A stretch of DNA of 32,490 nt from Candidatus Chisholmbacteria bacterium RIFCSPLOWO2_01_FULL_49_14 (GTDB lineage: Bacteria; Patescibacteriota; Microgenomatia; UBA1400; Chisholmbacteraceae): positions 1-32,490 of the forward strand of contig MHCL01000017.1 of the NCBI GenBank assembly GCA_001816915.1. Direction: 5' to 3'. The translations under genes and the position numbers were made by a program. Under the pieces are notes generated by a model. That model was not told the origin of the DNA and ran no database searches. It worked only from the letters and a program-made list of their open reading frames with translations. Every line of letters begins with the position of its first letter. Within the stretch, counting starts at the first letter, position 1. Shown in pieces: positions 14,051 to 21,416 of this stretch.

Positions 14051-15037
14051 CTATGCTGAATTTCTCAGAAGATCCTGAAGTTCCGTAATAAATCTCGCTA
14101 TTTCTGCCGTTGCAACCGCATTTCCTCTGGAGGATTTCATCTCTCCAGCTTCCGAAAAAGCTGATCTGTGCTCAATATATCCTAGATATTCTAGAATATA
14201 TCCTTGAGAAAGATAATCTATTTTTCTGAGAGTAATGCCCTCCAACTCTTGCTGTTGAACAAATCTAAGAGAGGGGAATTTAGAAATAGTAATCTCCTCC
14301 GTATCATCGAGCGATAGTTTACGTCTCACCTGGTAACGGAAACTCCCTTTGTCAAATTGAACATCAGCAATAAGCGGTGCAACATCTTCATGAGATTCGA
14401 ACAAATGAGCTCCCCTATAGTCGGCGAAAGCACGATCGAACTCCGTCGTCAACTGAGGAAAATCACGCAGAGCTCTCTTTATCTGATCGATCGCAAATTC
14501 TGCTCGCACTCTTAACCCAAAGGGGCTAAACTCAGCTTCAGCTGAATTCCTTAGGTCTTCCAAGAATTCTTCCGTTTGCTTTACGGCTGTAGGATCATCC
14601 TCGGATGAAAAGCTATTTCCATATTCATCACTAACGACTCTTTCATAACCAACGCGATGCCAGCGAGAAGGTTCTTCCCCTGAATCGTCCATCAGCGTCA
14701 CATGATCGGATAAGAAGCCCTCCCGCCCCACTGGTCTCCCAGTCCCAGGATGAGCAAGAAACCTGAGAATGTCAAGACTCCAGCGATCGCCGCCTTCAGG
14801 TCTCAGGGTAATATGGTAACGAAAATAACCACCTTCATGCTCGTATCGCAAAGGGTCGAAAACAATGCCAGACGGAAATTCATGGTACGGGGGTATATAT
14901 GGTTGTCTACCAAGTTGAGTCCGAAGATCGCGTAAAGTATCTATATACGCGCCCATCAACCTGTGCGTTTCCCGACCTAGCTCCTCATCGGACAATCTTT
15001 GTACTGCAAATGGTGCTTCTGTCTCTCTTGGACTCAT
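14051..15037 (-). CDS. Orphan cassette protein C (tandem two-domain version)
   Basis: 328 aa, not recognised. Two copies of the cassette domain. Copy 1 (about 18-172): ETHRLMGAYIDTLRDL, GGYFRYHITL, TAVKQTEEFLEDLRNS. Copy 2 (about 180-328): AIDQIKRALRDFPQL, KGSFRYQVRR, ATAEIARFITELQDLLRNS. Both end in the same dipeptide-rich LRNSA. So a single-domain ancestor of about 150 residues was duplicated in tandem. No signal, TM helix or enzyme motif. The three cassette genes are co-oriented with duplicated promoters. Confidence 0.7.
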   Translation of the reverse strand: MSPRETEAPFAVQRLSDEELGRETHRLMGAYIDTLRDLRTQLGRQPYIPPYHEFPSGIVFDPLRYEHEGGYFRYHITLRPEGGDRWSLDILRFLAHPGTGRPVGREGFLSDHVTLMDDSGEEPSRWHRVGYERVVSDEYGNSFSSEDDPTAVKQTEEFLEDLRNSAEAEFSPFGLRVRAEFAIDQIKRALRDFPQLTTEFDRAFADYRGAHLFESHEDVAPLIADVQFDKGSFRYQVRRKLSLDDTEEITISKFPSLRFVQQQELEGITLRKIDYLSQGYILEYLGYIEHRSAFSEAGEMKSSRGNAVATAEIARFITELQDLLRNSA

Positions 15038-15047
15038 AATTCCCGGA

Positions 15048-15075
15048 AGTATACCACAACTAGTCTAGAATACAA
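15048..15075 (-). promoter_or_regulatory. Promoter of cassette gene C
   Basis: Minus strand: TTGTAT, 16 nt, TATACT, 10 nt to the ATG at 15037. Upstream of it CTATAG matches the word upstream of the gene B promoter, showing common ancestry of the two control regions. Confidence 0.7.
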
Positions 15076-15081
15076 CTATAG

Positions 15082-15115
15082 GACATACCTTGCAGGGATC
15101 CTACCTTAAAGGTCA
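15082..15115. repeat. Right copy of the 34-bp direct repeat containing palindrome copy 2
   Basis: Identical to 12883-12916, in the same orientation, and just upstream of the gene C promoter. With the left copy it brackets the three-gene cassette. Core palindrome at 15087-15113. Confidence 0.9.
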
Positions 15116-15143
15116 ATTCACTCACTGGAAACTGAAGACTTGT

Positions 15144-15230
15144 CCCTAAACCCTAACTCCTAACCCCTAAAACCTACTTCTTCTCTACTATAAGCTATAA
15201 GCTAAAACCTAACCCCTAATCCCTATCTTT
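15144..15230. repeat. 7-bp-period array of CCTAAN words
   Basis: Units such as CCCTAAA, CCCTAAC, TCCTAAC, CCCTAAA and, further on, TATAAGC, TATAAGC, TAAAACC, TAACCCC, TAATCCC follow in register with period 7. It fills the gap between ndk (its TAA is at 15229-15231) and the cassette. Confidence 0.75.
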
Positions 15231-15699
15231 ATTCTCTCTCTTCCTCGGAGTAGACGAAGACCTCAATATCCTTCTTGTATTCAAAAATCTCTTCCCGAGA
15301 GAAGATGAGCTTCTCTTCCTTCTGCGCCATCTCGATTGAATCGGAAGCGTGGATCAAATTAAGCTGTTGGGAGACCGCCAAATCCCCCCGGATCGAACCG
15401 GCCTCCGCCTCCCGGGCCTTGGTGATGCCGGTGAGCATGCGCACCGTCTGCACGCAGTCCAAGCCTTCCCAGAGCATGGCCACGACGGGCGCCACCTTCA
15501 TAAAACTCACCAACCTGGGGAAAAACGGTTTTCCCTTATGATGGGCGTACCAGTGTTCCAGCACCTCGTCCGTGAGTTGGAGCATCTTGATTCCAACGAG
15601 TTTCAGTCCCTTGCGCTCGAACCGGGAAATGATCTCGCCCACCAAACCCCGCTGCAACCCATCCGGTTTGACCATCACCACACTTCGTTGTGCCTGCAT
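15229..15699 (-). CDS. ndk: Nucleoside-diphosphate kinase
   Basis: 156 aa, slightly longer than the usual 140-150. It transfers the gamma phosphate of ATP to NDPs to balance nucleotide pools, through a phospho-histidine. Visible: SVVMVKPDGLQRGLVGEII at the N-terminus, the catalytic loop NLIHASDS (His near 117), and ERKGLKLVGIKM. A good Shine-Dalgarno sequence (GGAGGT) precedes the ATG. The C-terminus EEIFEYKKDIEVFVYSEEERE is longer than in E. coli. Upstream are four heptamer repeats, and 78 nt beyond ends the M16 peptidase. Confidence 0.96.
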   Translation of the reverse strand: MQAQRSVVMVKPDGLQRGLVGEIISRFERKGLKLVGIKMLQLTDEVLEHWYAHHKGKPFFPRLVSFMKVAPVVAMLWEGLDCVQTVRMLTGITKAREAEAGSIRGDLAVSQQLNLIHASDSIEMAQKEEKLIFSREEIFEYKKDIEVFVYSEEERE

Positions 15700-15721
15700 A
15701 GTACCTCCGGTTCAATGATAA

Positions 15722-15749
15722 ATGAGTAATGAGTAATGAGTAATGAGTA
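15722..15749. repeat. Four ATGAGTA heptamers upstream of ndk
   Basis: Perfect head-to-tail copies, 23 nt upstream of the ndk start. A looser period-7 tract (TTATTTC, CTATTTC, CTATTCA, TTATTTC) follows at about 15770-15798 and encodes the C-terminus of the M16 peptidase. Confidence 0.9.
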
Positions 15750-15777
15750 ATACCGTCATCTTTCAAATCATTATTTC

Positions 15778-17106
15778 CTATTTCCTATTCATTATTTCCT
15801 CTATTGTAAGCAATTTCATGAACCGCTGTCTATGGGTTTTACTGTACGGCCCCACAATCGCCAAATTGAGATTCTTTTCTGTAAAAATCGTGCGCGCTAC
15901 GCGTACAATATCATCCCGGGTGACAGCAGAAATCCTGGAAAGATATTGGCTCGGCGTGAGAATTTTTCTCTCTAGAAGGAAGCGCCGGACAAAAAGATCG
16001 GCCAGATCATGACTGTCCTCAAGCTCCAGGATAAACCGGCCCTTGAGAAATTCTTTAGCCCGGGTTACTTCTTCCTCGGTGATGCTCCCTTCTCCTGTCT
16101 TCCTTGACACATTCCTGAACTGCTCGAGTACCAATCGCAACGCCGTGTCAATTTGGTTCGTATCGACTCCGGCGCTCACGCTCAAATCCCCGCAATCAAA
16201 ATAGGTATCAACATCAGCTTTGACGTAATACGCCAGTCCCCGTTTCTCGCGAATTTCCGTAAACAATCTCGAGCTGGCGCTGCCGCCCAGAATAACGGAC
16301 AACACACCTAACGCGTACCTGTCTTTATGCCCTCTCGGAAAAGTCCGAACTCCGAGGATGAAGTGCGACTGTCCGGTCTGCTTCTCAAAGAAGGAGACCG
16401 CGGGTTTTGCCTGCCGGAGAATGGCGGGCTTCCCCCAACCGTCTTTTCCTCGAGGTAAACCGGCAAAGGCTTGTCCAATGCTGTCTCGTATAACGGACAG
16501 GCCCAGCCCCGCATGCTTTATTCCGCCGACCACGCCGATAACCAGCCTTCCTGATGTATAGCGTTGCCGTAGATACGCCAGAAGGTCCTTGCGGGAAATT
16601 ACTTGCACGGAATTTCGGTTCCCGATCGTCTCTCTGCCGAGGCTCGTATTTCCGTAGATCAGCCGTTCATAGACGTCAGCGACTTTTTTCGGCGGGAGAT
16701 CATCGTACATGTTAATCTCCTCAATAATGACTCCCTTCTCTTTACTGACATCATTGGCAGCCAATCGCGGCCGCACCAGAATCTCCGAGAGGAGATCCGC
16801 GCCGCGCTGAAAATGAGAAGCGGCCAATTTGATATAGAAGCCGGTGAATTCCTTGCTCGTGTAGGCGTTAAATTCGCCGCCGATGGAATCAATCGCCGAG
16901 GTAACCTCATAGGCGGTCGGATATTTCTGCGTTCCTTTAAACACCATGTGCTCGAGGAAGTGGGAAATACCCGCCAGTTTCTCCGGCTCATCCCGACTGC
17001 CGGTGCGCACCATGACAAGCAAGGTCAAACTCGCAACACCCGCCATCGGCACAGTAAGAAGGGTAATTCCTGAAGGAAGGCTCAATCGATGATATGCGTC
17101 GTCCAC
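15778..17106 (-). CDS. M16-family zinc metallopeptidase
   Basis: 442 aa. The inverted zinc motif HFLEH (His49, Glu52, His53) is followed by the distal Glu in VIIEEINMYDD (about 122-132), as in the pitrilysin/processing-peptidase family (PqqL/YmxG type). The C-terminal half carries the Arg-Tyr region near residues 310-325 (EIREKRGLAYYV) typical of the inactive-like half that closes the clamshell. No signal peptide, so a cytoplasmic role in degrading peptides or processing is likely. The start is a GTG at 17104-17106; TACAAT lies 6 nt before it. The end overlaps a period-7 tract. Confidence 0.9.
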   Translation of the reverse strand: MDDAYHRLSLPSGITLLTVPMAGVASLTLLVMVRTGSRDEPEKLAGISHFLEHMVFKGTQKYPTAYEVTSAIDSIGGEFNAYTSKEFTGFYIKLAASHFQRGADLLSEILVRPRLAANDVSKEKGVIIEEINMYDDLPPKKVADVYERLIYGNTSLGRETIGNRNSVQVISRKDLLAYLRQRYTSGRLVIGVVGGIKHAGLGLSVIRDSIGQAFAGLPRGKDGWGKPAILRQAKPAVSFFEKQTGQSHFILGVRTFPRGHKDRYALGVLSVILGGSASSRLFTEIREKRGLAYYVKADVDTYFDCGDLSVSAGVDTNQIDTALRLVLEQFRNVSRKTGEGSITEEEVTRAKEFLKGRFILELEDSHDLADLFVRRFLLERKILTPSQYLSRISAVTRDDIVRVARTIFTEKNLNLAIVGPYSKTHRQRFMKLLTIEEIMNRK

Positions 17107-17112
17107 GCCGCT

Positions 17113-17118
17113 ATTGTA
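17113..17118 (-). promoter_or_regulatory. -10 box of the M16 peptidase gene, leaderless
   Basis: Minus strand TACAAT, followed by 6 nt and the GTG start. A leaderless mRNA with a GTG start is expected. The -35 is weak (CTTCGA at 16 nt). Confidence 0.5.
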
Positions 17119-17185
17119 ACACGCATTGGAGGAGTCGAAGAAAGAAAGTCAAAGATGTTTTTACGGTCTAAAGAAATATGTGGAG

Positions 17186-18073
17186 CTATTTGGACAAACA
17201 CTGAACCAGAAATGATATCCGCGTGTCCAGGAGTTTGAGATTTTCTTTTGGCGAAAGGTTGTTTGCATGTCCTCCGCCGGTCCCTTCGTATTCGTAAATC
17301 TGGCTCGATATACCGACACTCTTGAGTGCCGCAACCATGCGCTCCATCTGGCTTCTCGGGACCAGATGATCGTTTGTGCTTCTGGTAAACAACCAGGCTG
17401 CCGGATCCTGAACGGAGACGTGGGTGATGGGAGACAAATCCCTATAGAGCTGAGGATCATCCTCATACGTCACACCCCCGAAAAATTTGTCAACGAATTG
17501 CTGCTTTACAGGAGAATCCTGATAAAACGTTGGGTCGGTAAAATCAGTCGGACCATAATTGTTGGCAACGCAGTTGACTTTATTGGGAAACTCCATGGTT
17601 CCCAAAAGGGAACTGACATAGCCTCCCAAACTTCCTCCCATCGCCGCGATTCGCTGGGGATCAACTTCCGGCCGCTGCTTTAACCAGGAAAGGGCGTCTC
17701 TATTGTCGGGCAAAATTACTTTGTATCCGGGAGGAGGACTCTCCCGGAAGTTCACGGCTATCGCAACCAGCCCCTGTTTCGCCAACTGCCGGCAAATGAG
17801 GGAATAACCGGATTTATCCCCTCCTCCGCCGTGAATGAGGATCACACCGGGAACTTTCCCCGAGATGTTCTTCGGCTCACAGAGATCCAGTTTCTGCAAA
17901 GGTAATGTGCCGTAGGCAAGATCGTTGTCAACGATAATATCCCCGAAAAAGCCATCGGTCGCGGCAAGCCCCGAACTCTGCTTCTGACGGATGGCGATCA
18001 CCGAGGTAAGAAGCGTAAACAGCGTAAACAGACTGATAGCGATGATTCGATCTTTCTTCTCTTGGTGCATCAA
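17186..18073 (-). CDS. Alpha/beta hydrolase with N-terminal anchor
   Basis: 295 aa. Signal anchor at about 9-29 (RIIAISLFTLFTLLTSVIAI), then an esterase/acetylhydrolase-like fold: oxyanion motif HGGGG (81-85), nucleophile elbow GGSLGG (146-151, Ser148), Asp near 236 in STNDHLVP, and His near 270 in GGGHANN. This fits the BD-FAE/prolyl-oligopeptidase-like hydrolases. The substrate is unknown; location would be the outer face of the cytoplasmic membrane. No clear Shine-Dalgarno sequence. The gene lies in a same-strand run but 113 nt from the KAS gene, and 79 nt from the peptidase. Confidence 0.85.
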   Translation of the reverse strand: MMHQEKKDRIIAISLFTLFTLLTSVIAIRQKQSSGLAATDGFFGDIIVDNDLAYGTLPLQKLDLCEPKNISGKVPGVILIHGGGGDKSGYSLICRQLAKQGLVAIAVNFRESPPPGYKVILPDNRDALSWLKQRPEVDPQRIAAMGGSLGGYVSSLLGTMEFPNKVNCVANNYGPTDFTDPTFYQDSPVKQQFVDKFFGGVTYEDDPQLYRDLSPITHVSVQDPAAWLFTRSTNDHLVPRSQMERMVAALKSVGISSQIYEYEGTGGGHANNLSPKENLKLLDTRISFLVQCLSK

Positions 18074-18196
18074 AATCTGCTATTGATTGATACCAAATAA
18101 ATCTTAACACAGAGCATATTGAACTTCCAAGAACGTTGCGAAAAGTATCTATCTCAAGGAGAAGAAATGATGAACCCGTCTTCACTTTGGGAAAAA

Positions 18197-19444
18197 TCAG
18201 ACGATCTCCGTGAGAAGAATCTGTCCCGTTGCTCCCGCTCCGAAAAAGACCTGAAGTATCCGATCTCCCACCTGCAGGTTAGGCAGAACCCGCGCCATTT
18301 CCATTCCAAAGGTACAGGCCGGCGCATTGACATGCTCCCGACACCACGGCATAACGCTTTGCGAGAAACCGAGAAGCTTCTCCCGCAAGTGATTATGAAT
18401 CTGGAAACTCGGATGATGGGCCATGACATGCTCAACCCGTGAAGGATCAAACGGCTCTCCCATCCGTTCTCCGTACTGAACCTTGAATTTATCTGCAAGA
18501 CTACGCAGCAAGGTGAGAAACAAGCGGGTCGTTCCCAAATCATTCATGTACACCGCTTGGTCAGGTTTCGGATCAGGAATATGAGCTACCACTCCTCGCC
18601 CGTTCCTGCGCAACAATCCGCTGTACCCCTCTACCTCTTTGCCGGTAAAATCAATGGTCATTAGTCCCCCCAATGCTCCCCGCGTATCCGGTTCTCCGTG
18701 CGTCGCTCGCGCAAGCACACGCAAACGCTTCGGATCATAAACCAATGCCGCAGCTCGATCGGAAAAAAAAGACAACGACGTCCGATCGGTTACGCCCCTG
18801 GCATAGTTGTAGGCATCGGGATGTGTAAGATCAACCAAAGGCTCCCGCAATGACATCATCGTTTCGAGGCCGACAATCGCCTGCGGACCGTCCGGATAGT
18901 TAGCAGCCTCTTGCAGATGAAGGTCAAAGGCAAGCGCTGATGAATTACAAGCAGCGGCCACATATTCGGCGGGAACCTCACTGGAGACACCAAGGGAAGC
19001 CCGAACAAGGTTCGCGATGTCCTCAGAGAACGGCGTTGTCGAGGCAACGCTGATCCGTTTTAGATTTGAGGGATCGACTCCCACAGCCCGACAACTTTCA
19101 AGAATCGCCCTCCGGGACACTTCAGCTTGAAAGGGAAGAAGCTCGGAGTAAGGCATCAGCTTGCTCCAACGCGTCTGCGAAAATCCACTTTCAACATGAC
19201 TTCGGCCCAACTCTTCTCTCCCCATTACCCGTACGTGTTCATCTACCGCCCTGAGATGTTCATCCGGATTCATGGCAATCCCCCAGTCGCCGACGACCGC
19301 AGCCGCACCAAGCGCATGGTTCACCGCGGGTTCATGAAAGTGAAGTTCTTGGTACTCGACGGCTCGCTCCCCGACCATCCGGAGTTCGGATGAATATCCG
19401 TCTTCACCCTCATGGATAGATGCTTGCAGCAGATCATGACTCAT
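18197..19444 (-). CDS. Ketoacyl-ACP synthase III-like (thiolase-fold) enzyme
   Basis: 415 aa, about 90 longer than typical FabH. Catalytic residues in order: nucleophile Cys166 in VAAACNSSAL, His343/344 in MAHHPSFQIH, and Asn373 in HVNAPACTFG, followed by the Gly-rich FFGAGATGQ. The Cys-His-Asn triad is intact, so it should condense acyl-thioesters. FabH starts fatty-acid synthesis; HMG-CoA synthase-like and polyketide-type relatives share the fold. Many CPR genomes lack fatty-acid synthesis, and no FabD, FabF or ACP gene is visible here, so substrate and partner are open. Promoter TTGCGA-16-TAGAAT, 10 nt before the ATG. Confidence 0.8.
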   Translation of the reverse strand: MSHDLLQASIHEGEDGYSSELRMVGERAVEYQELHFHEPAVNHALGAAAVVGDWGIAMNPDEHLRAVDEHVRVMGREELGRSHVESGFSQTRWSKLMPYSELLPFQAEVSRRAILESCRAVGVDPSNLKRISVASTTPFSEDIANLVRASLGVSSEVPAEYVAAACNSSALAFDLHLQEAANYPDGPQAIVGLETMMSLREPLVDLTHPDAYNYARGVTDRTSLSFFSDRAAALVYDPKRLRVLARATHGEPDTRGALGGLMTIDFTGKEVEGYSGLLRRNGRGVVAHIPDPKPDQAVYMNDLGTTRLFLTLLRSLADKFKVQYGERMGEPFDPSRVEHVMAHHPSFQIHNHLREKLLGFSQSVMPWCREHVNAPACTFGMEMARVLPNLQVGDRILQVFFGAGATGQILLTEIV

Positions 19445-19454
19445 CTTGGGTTGT

Positions 19455-19482
19455 ATTCTACACTAGAGAAAAGTGATCGCAA
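19455..19482 (-). promoter_or_regulatory. Promoter of the KAS III-like gene
   Basis: Minus strand: TTGCGA, 16 nt, TAGAAT, 10 nt to the ATG at 19444. A near-leaderless message. Confidence 0.65.
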
Positions 19483-19562
19483 GAAGGAATCGGGGAACAT
19501 GCCAATCCCGGTGGAAGAGGAAAAACCACTCTATTCTCCAGCTGGATTTATGATGGAACCAA

Positions 19563-21359
19563 TTACATCTTCCGGGGAGCTTTGATACCAAGAAGAAAAA
19601 GCCCATTGGAAAGTATCTGCGAAACAGCGGTTGTCAGCTGCATCCGAAATGCCCGAACCCCTTTTTCTTTTGCCTGAAGGATCCGATGCTTGTTGTAGAA
19701 CGCGTTGAAACGCTGCGCCAGCTCAAAGAGATATCCGCAGATGACGTTGGGGGAAAATTCTTGAGCCGCCAGATCCACCGCCTCGGGATATCGATAGAGC
19801 CAGCGCAAAATGCTGAGTTCCTCAGCATTCAATTGAATACCTTTAAAGGATCCTACTTTAAAGGTTGAGTTTTTTGCTTGAGAAAGTACGCTTCGCGCTC
19901 TTGCGTACGTATACTGGAGATACGGCCCGCTGTTGCCCTCAAAACTGACCGACTCCTTGAAGTCAAACACAATATCCCGACCGATACTGCTCTTGAGGAG
20001 TGCGTACTTAACAGCCCCCAACCCGACCGTCTCCGCCACGGAATCCTGAATTGACTTATCAAGAGATCCGGCCTTTTGAATAATCTCCGTCACCCCGCCC
20101 TTTGCCTCATCCAAGAGCCACTCACCGGTTATCACATCTCCTGTTCTCGATGACATCTTTCCTCCCGGCAACCGTACCATCCCGTGCGAAATATGTTTCG
20201 TCTTCTGCCCGAGGGCCGGATTGATGAGTGAAAGGGCTTTCAGGACTACACGAAAATATTCATCGACTTCGTTACCGGTGATGATGACCGACTCATCAAA
20301 GGCAAAATCTTGGTACTTCGTGAGTGCCAAACCCAAATCCTTCGCCTCATAGGTCGGCAAACCCTGGGAATTAATGAACACTCTGGTATGCAGGCCATGC
20401 TTTTCTCCGGGGAAAACAATGGCACCCTGGCTCTCCTCGAAGATCCCATCCTTCAAATGTTGTTTGACGAGTTCCAGCCCAATCTTCCCAGCCTCCCGCT
20501 CGAAGTAGTAAAAATCGAATGCGGTCCCTAACCGTTTGTAAATGGACTCGAAGTACTCAAGGCTCCACTCCCTTCCCTTGTTGTAAAGCTCCTGAATCTC
20601 AGGATCCTGTGCATAAATCTTTGAATTAAGTTCCTTAATCTCCTTTTTGGCCCCCTCATCTTCTTCATAGGCTCTCGCACCCATCGCATAAGCCCGTCCT
20701 AATATTTTTACCCGTTCTTCGAGCGCCTTTTTCTCCCACTTTTGAATTTGTAATTTGGAATTTTGAATTTGCAAAAGCCCAAAAATGGCTTTGGCAACAT
20801 GCAGCCCGACATCACCCTGATAGTTTGCCCGCTTAACTGTGGCACCTGTCGCCTCCAGTAACCGCGCCAATGACTCTCCGACAATGTTTGAGTACAAATG
20901 ACCGATATGAAATTCCTTAAATGGGTTGGGATCTGTGAATTCAAGGAGAATCTTTTTTCCTTTACCCAAAGCATTCTCTCCATATTTATCTCCCAGATCT
21001 AAAATGCGTTTGAGTTCATCCAACAAAAAGTGTTCGGATATCCAAAAATTGATAAATCCCGGACCCGCTACCTCCACTTTGTGGAGAAATCCGAAATCCG
21101 AAATCCGAAATTCGAAATAGTCAGCAATCGCCTTTGCAATTTCCCTAGGAGTTTTATAGGGAGCAACCTGTGAGATTTTTTCATGCTTCATGCTTCGTGC
21201 TTCGTGCCTATGAAGTTGCTGGTGCAACTTCAGTGCGACATTCGTTGCATAGTCCCCATGCGCTTCATCCGCCGGATGCTCTAATGTTATATCTACCTGA
21301 GGAAGATTTAAGGCCTTCAACGCTTTTTTTATCTGAAGCTTCAGCTCATCTACAAACAT
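19563..21359 (-). CDS. argS: Arginyl-tRNA synthetase
   Basis: 598 aa. The open frame extends to 21401, but the ATG at 21359 starts the family's FVDELKLQIKKAL and has TATACT just 6 nt upstream. Class I signatures: HIGH in FKEFHIGHLYSN (about 150-155) and KMSS in GGKMSSRTGD. N-terminal tRNA-recognition domain at 1-115, catalytic core, and C-terminal helical anticodon domain ending in QILSNGLFLLGI. It attaches Arg to tRNA-Arg. Odd: three period-7 repeat arrays add surface peptides (residues about 51-60, 82-91, 195-207), and a palindromic 27-bp element adds nine residues at about 499-507. All are in frame. Confidence 0.95.
   Translation of the reverse strand: MFVDELKLQIKKALKALNLPQVDITLEHPADEAHGDYATNVALKLHQQLHRHEARSMKHEKISQVAPYKTPREIAKAIADYFEFRISDFGFLHKVEVAGPGFINFWISEHFLLDELKRILDLGDKYGENALGKGKKILLEFTDPNPFKEFHIGHLYSNIVGESLARLLEATGATVKRANYQGDVGLHVAKAIFGLLQIQNSKLQIQKWEKKALEERVKILGRAYAMGARAYEEDEGAKKEIKELNSKIYAQDPEIQELYNKGREWSLEYFESIYKRLGTAFDFYYFEREAGKIGLELVKQHLKDGIFEESQGAIVFPGEKHGLHTRVFINSQGLPTYEAKDLGLALTKYQDFAFDESVIITGNEVDEYFRVVLKALSLINPALGQKTKHISHGMVRLPGGKMSSRTGDVITGEWLLDEAKGGVTEIIQKAGSLDKSIQDSVAETVGLGAVKYALLKSSIGRDIVFDFKESVSFEGNSGPYLQYTYARARSVLSQAKNSTFKVGSFKGIQLNAEELSILRWLYRYPEAVDLAAQEFSPNVICGYLFELAQRFNAFYNKHRILQAKEKGVRAFRMQLTTAVSQILSNGLFLLGIKAPRKM
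19839..19865. repeat. 27-bp palindromic element, copy 3, in frame in argS
   Basis: ACCTTTAAAG, seven nt (GATCCTA), CTTTAAAGGT: a perfect 10-bp inverted repeat. On the coding strand it reads T-F-K-V-G-S-F-K-G, between conserved blocks of the C-terminal domain. Confidence 0.9.
20740..20774. repeat. Five TTTNNAA heptamers inside argS
   Basis: TTTTGAA, TTTGTAA, TTTGGAA, TTTTGAA, TTTGCAA. Translated on the minus strand within LLQIQNSKLQIQK. Confidence 0.9.
21087..21114. repeat. Four AAATCCG heptamers inside argS
   Basis: AAATCCG three times, then AAATTCG. Translated on the minus strand within FEFRISDFGF. Confidence 0.92.
21182..21209. repeat. Four CATGCTT/CGTGCTT heptamers inside argS
   Basis: CATGCTT, CATGCTT, CGTGCTT, CGTGCCT. 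Translated on the minus strand within HEARSMKHE. Confidence 0.92.
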
Positions 21360-21365
21360 GTGCCT

Positions 21366-21393
21366 AGTATACCAGCTCCTGAGGTTTCTGAAA
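21366..21393 (-). promoter_or_regulatory. Promoter of argS, leaderless
   Basis: Minus strand: TTTCAG, 16 nt, TATACT in the extended context TGGTATACT, then 6 nt to the ATG at 21359. No Shine-Dalgarno sequence. Confidence 0.7.
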
Positions 21394-21416
21394 CGAAGCA
21401 AGAGAAGAAGTACGCG

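Noticed and set aside
15144-15230. CCCTAAA words as telomere-like or CRISPR repeats
   Set aside because: The units are 7 bp without spacers and degenerate; there are no repeat-spacer arrays anywhere in the window.
15536-15766. Small frame with SLLITHLS upstream of ndk
   Set aside because: It is a translation of the TACTCAT heptamers followed by an out-of-frame read of ndk.
21360-21401. Longer ArgRS starting at 21401
   Set aside because: The 14 extra residues do not fit the family and contain the TATACT promoter of argS.
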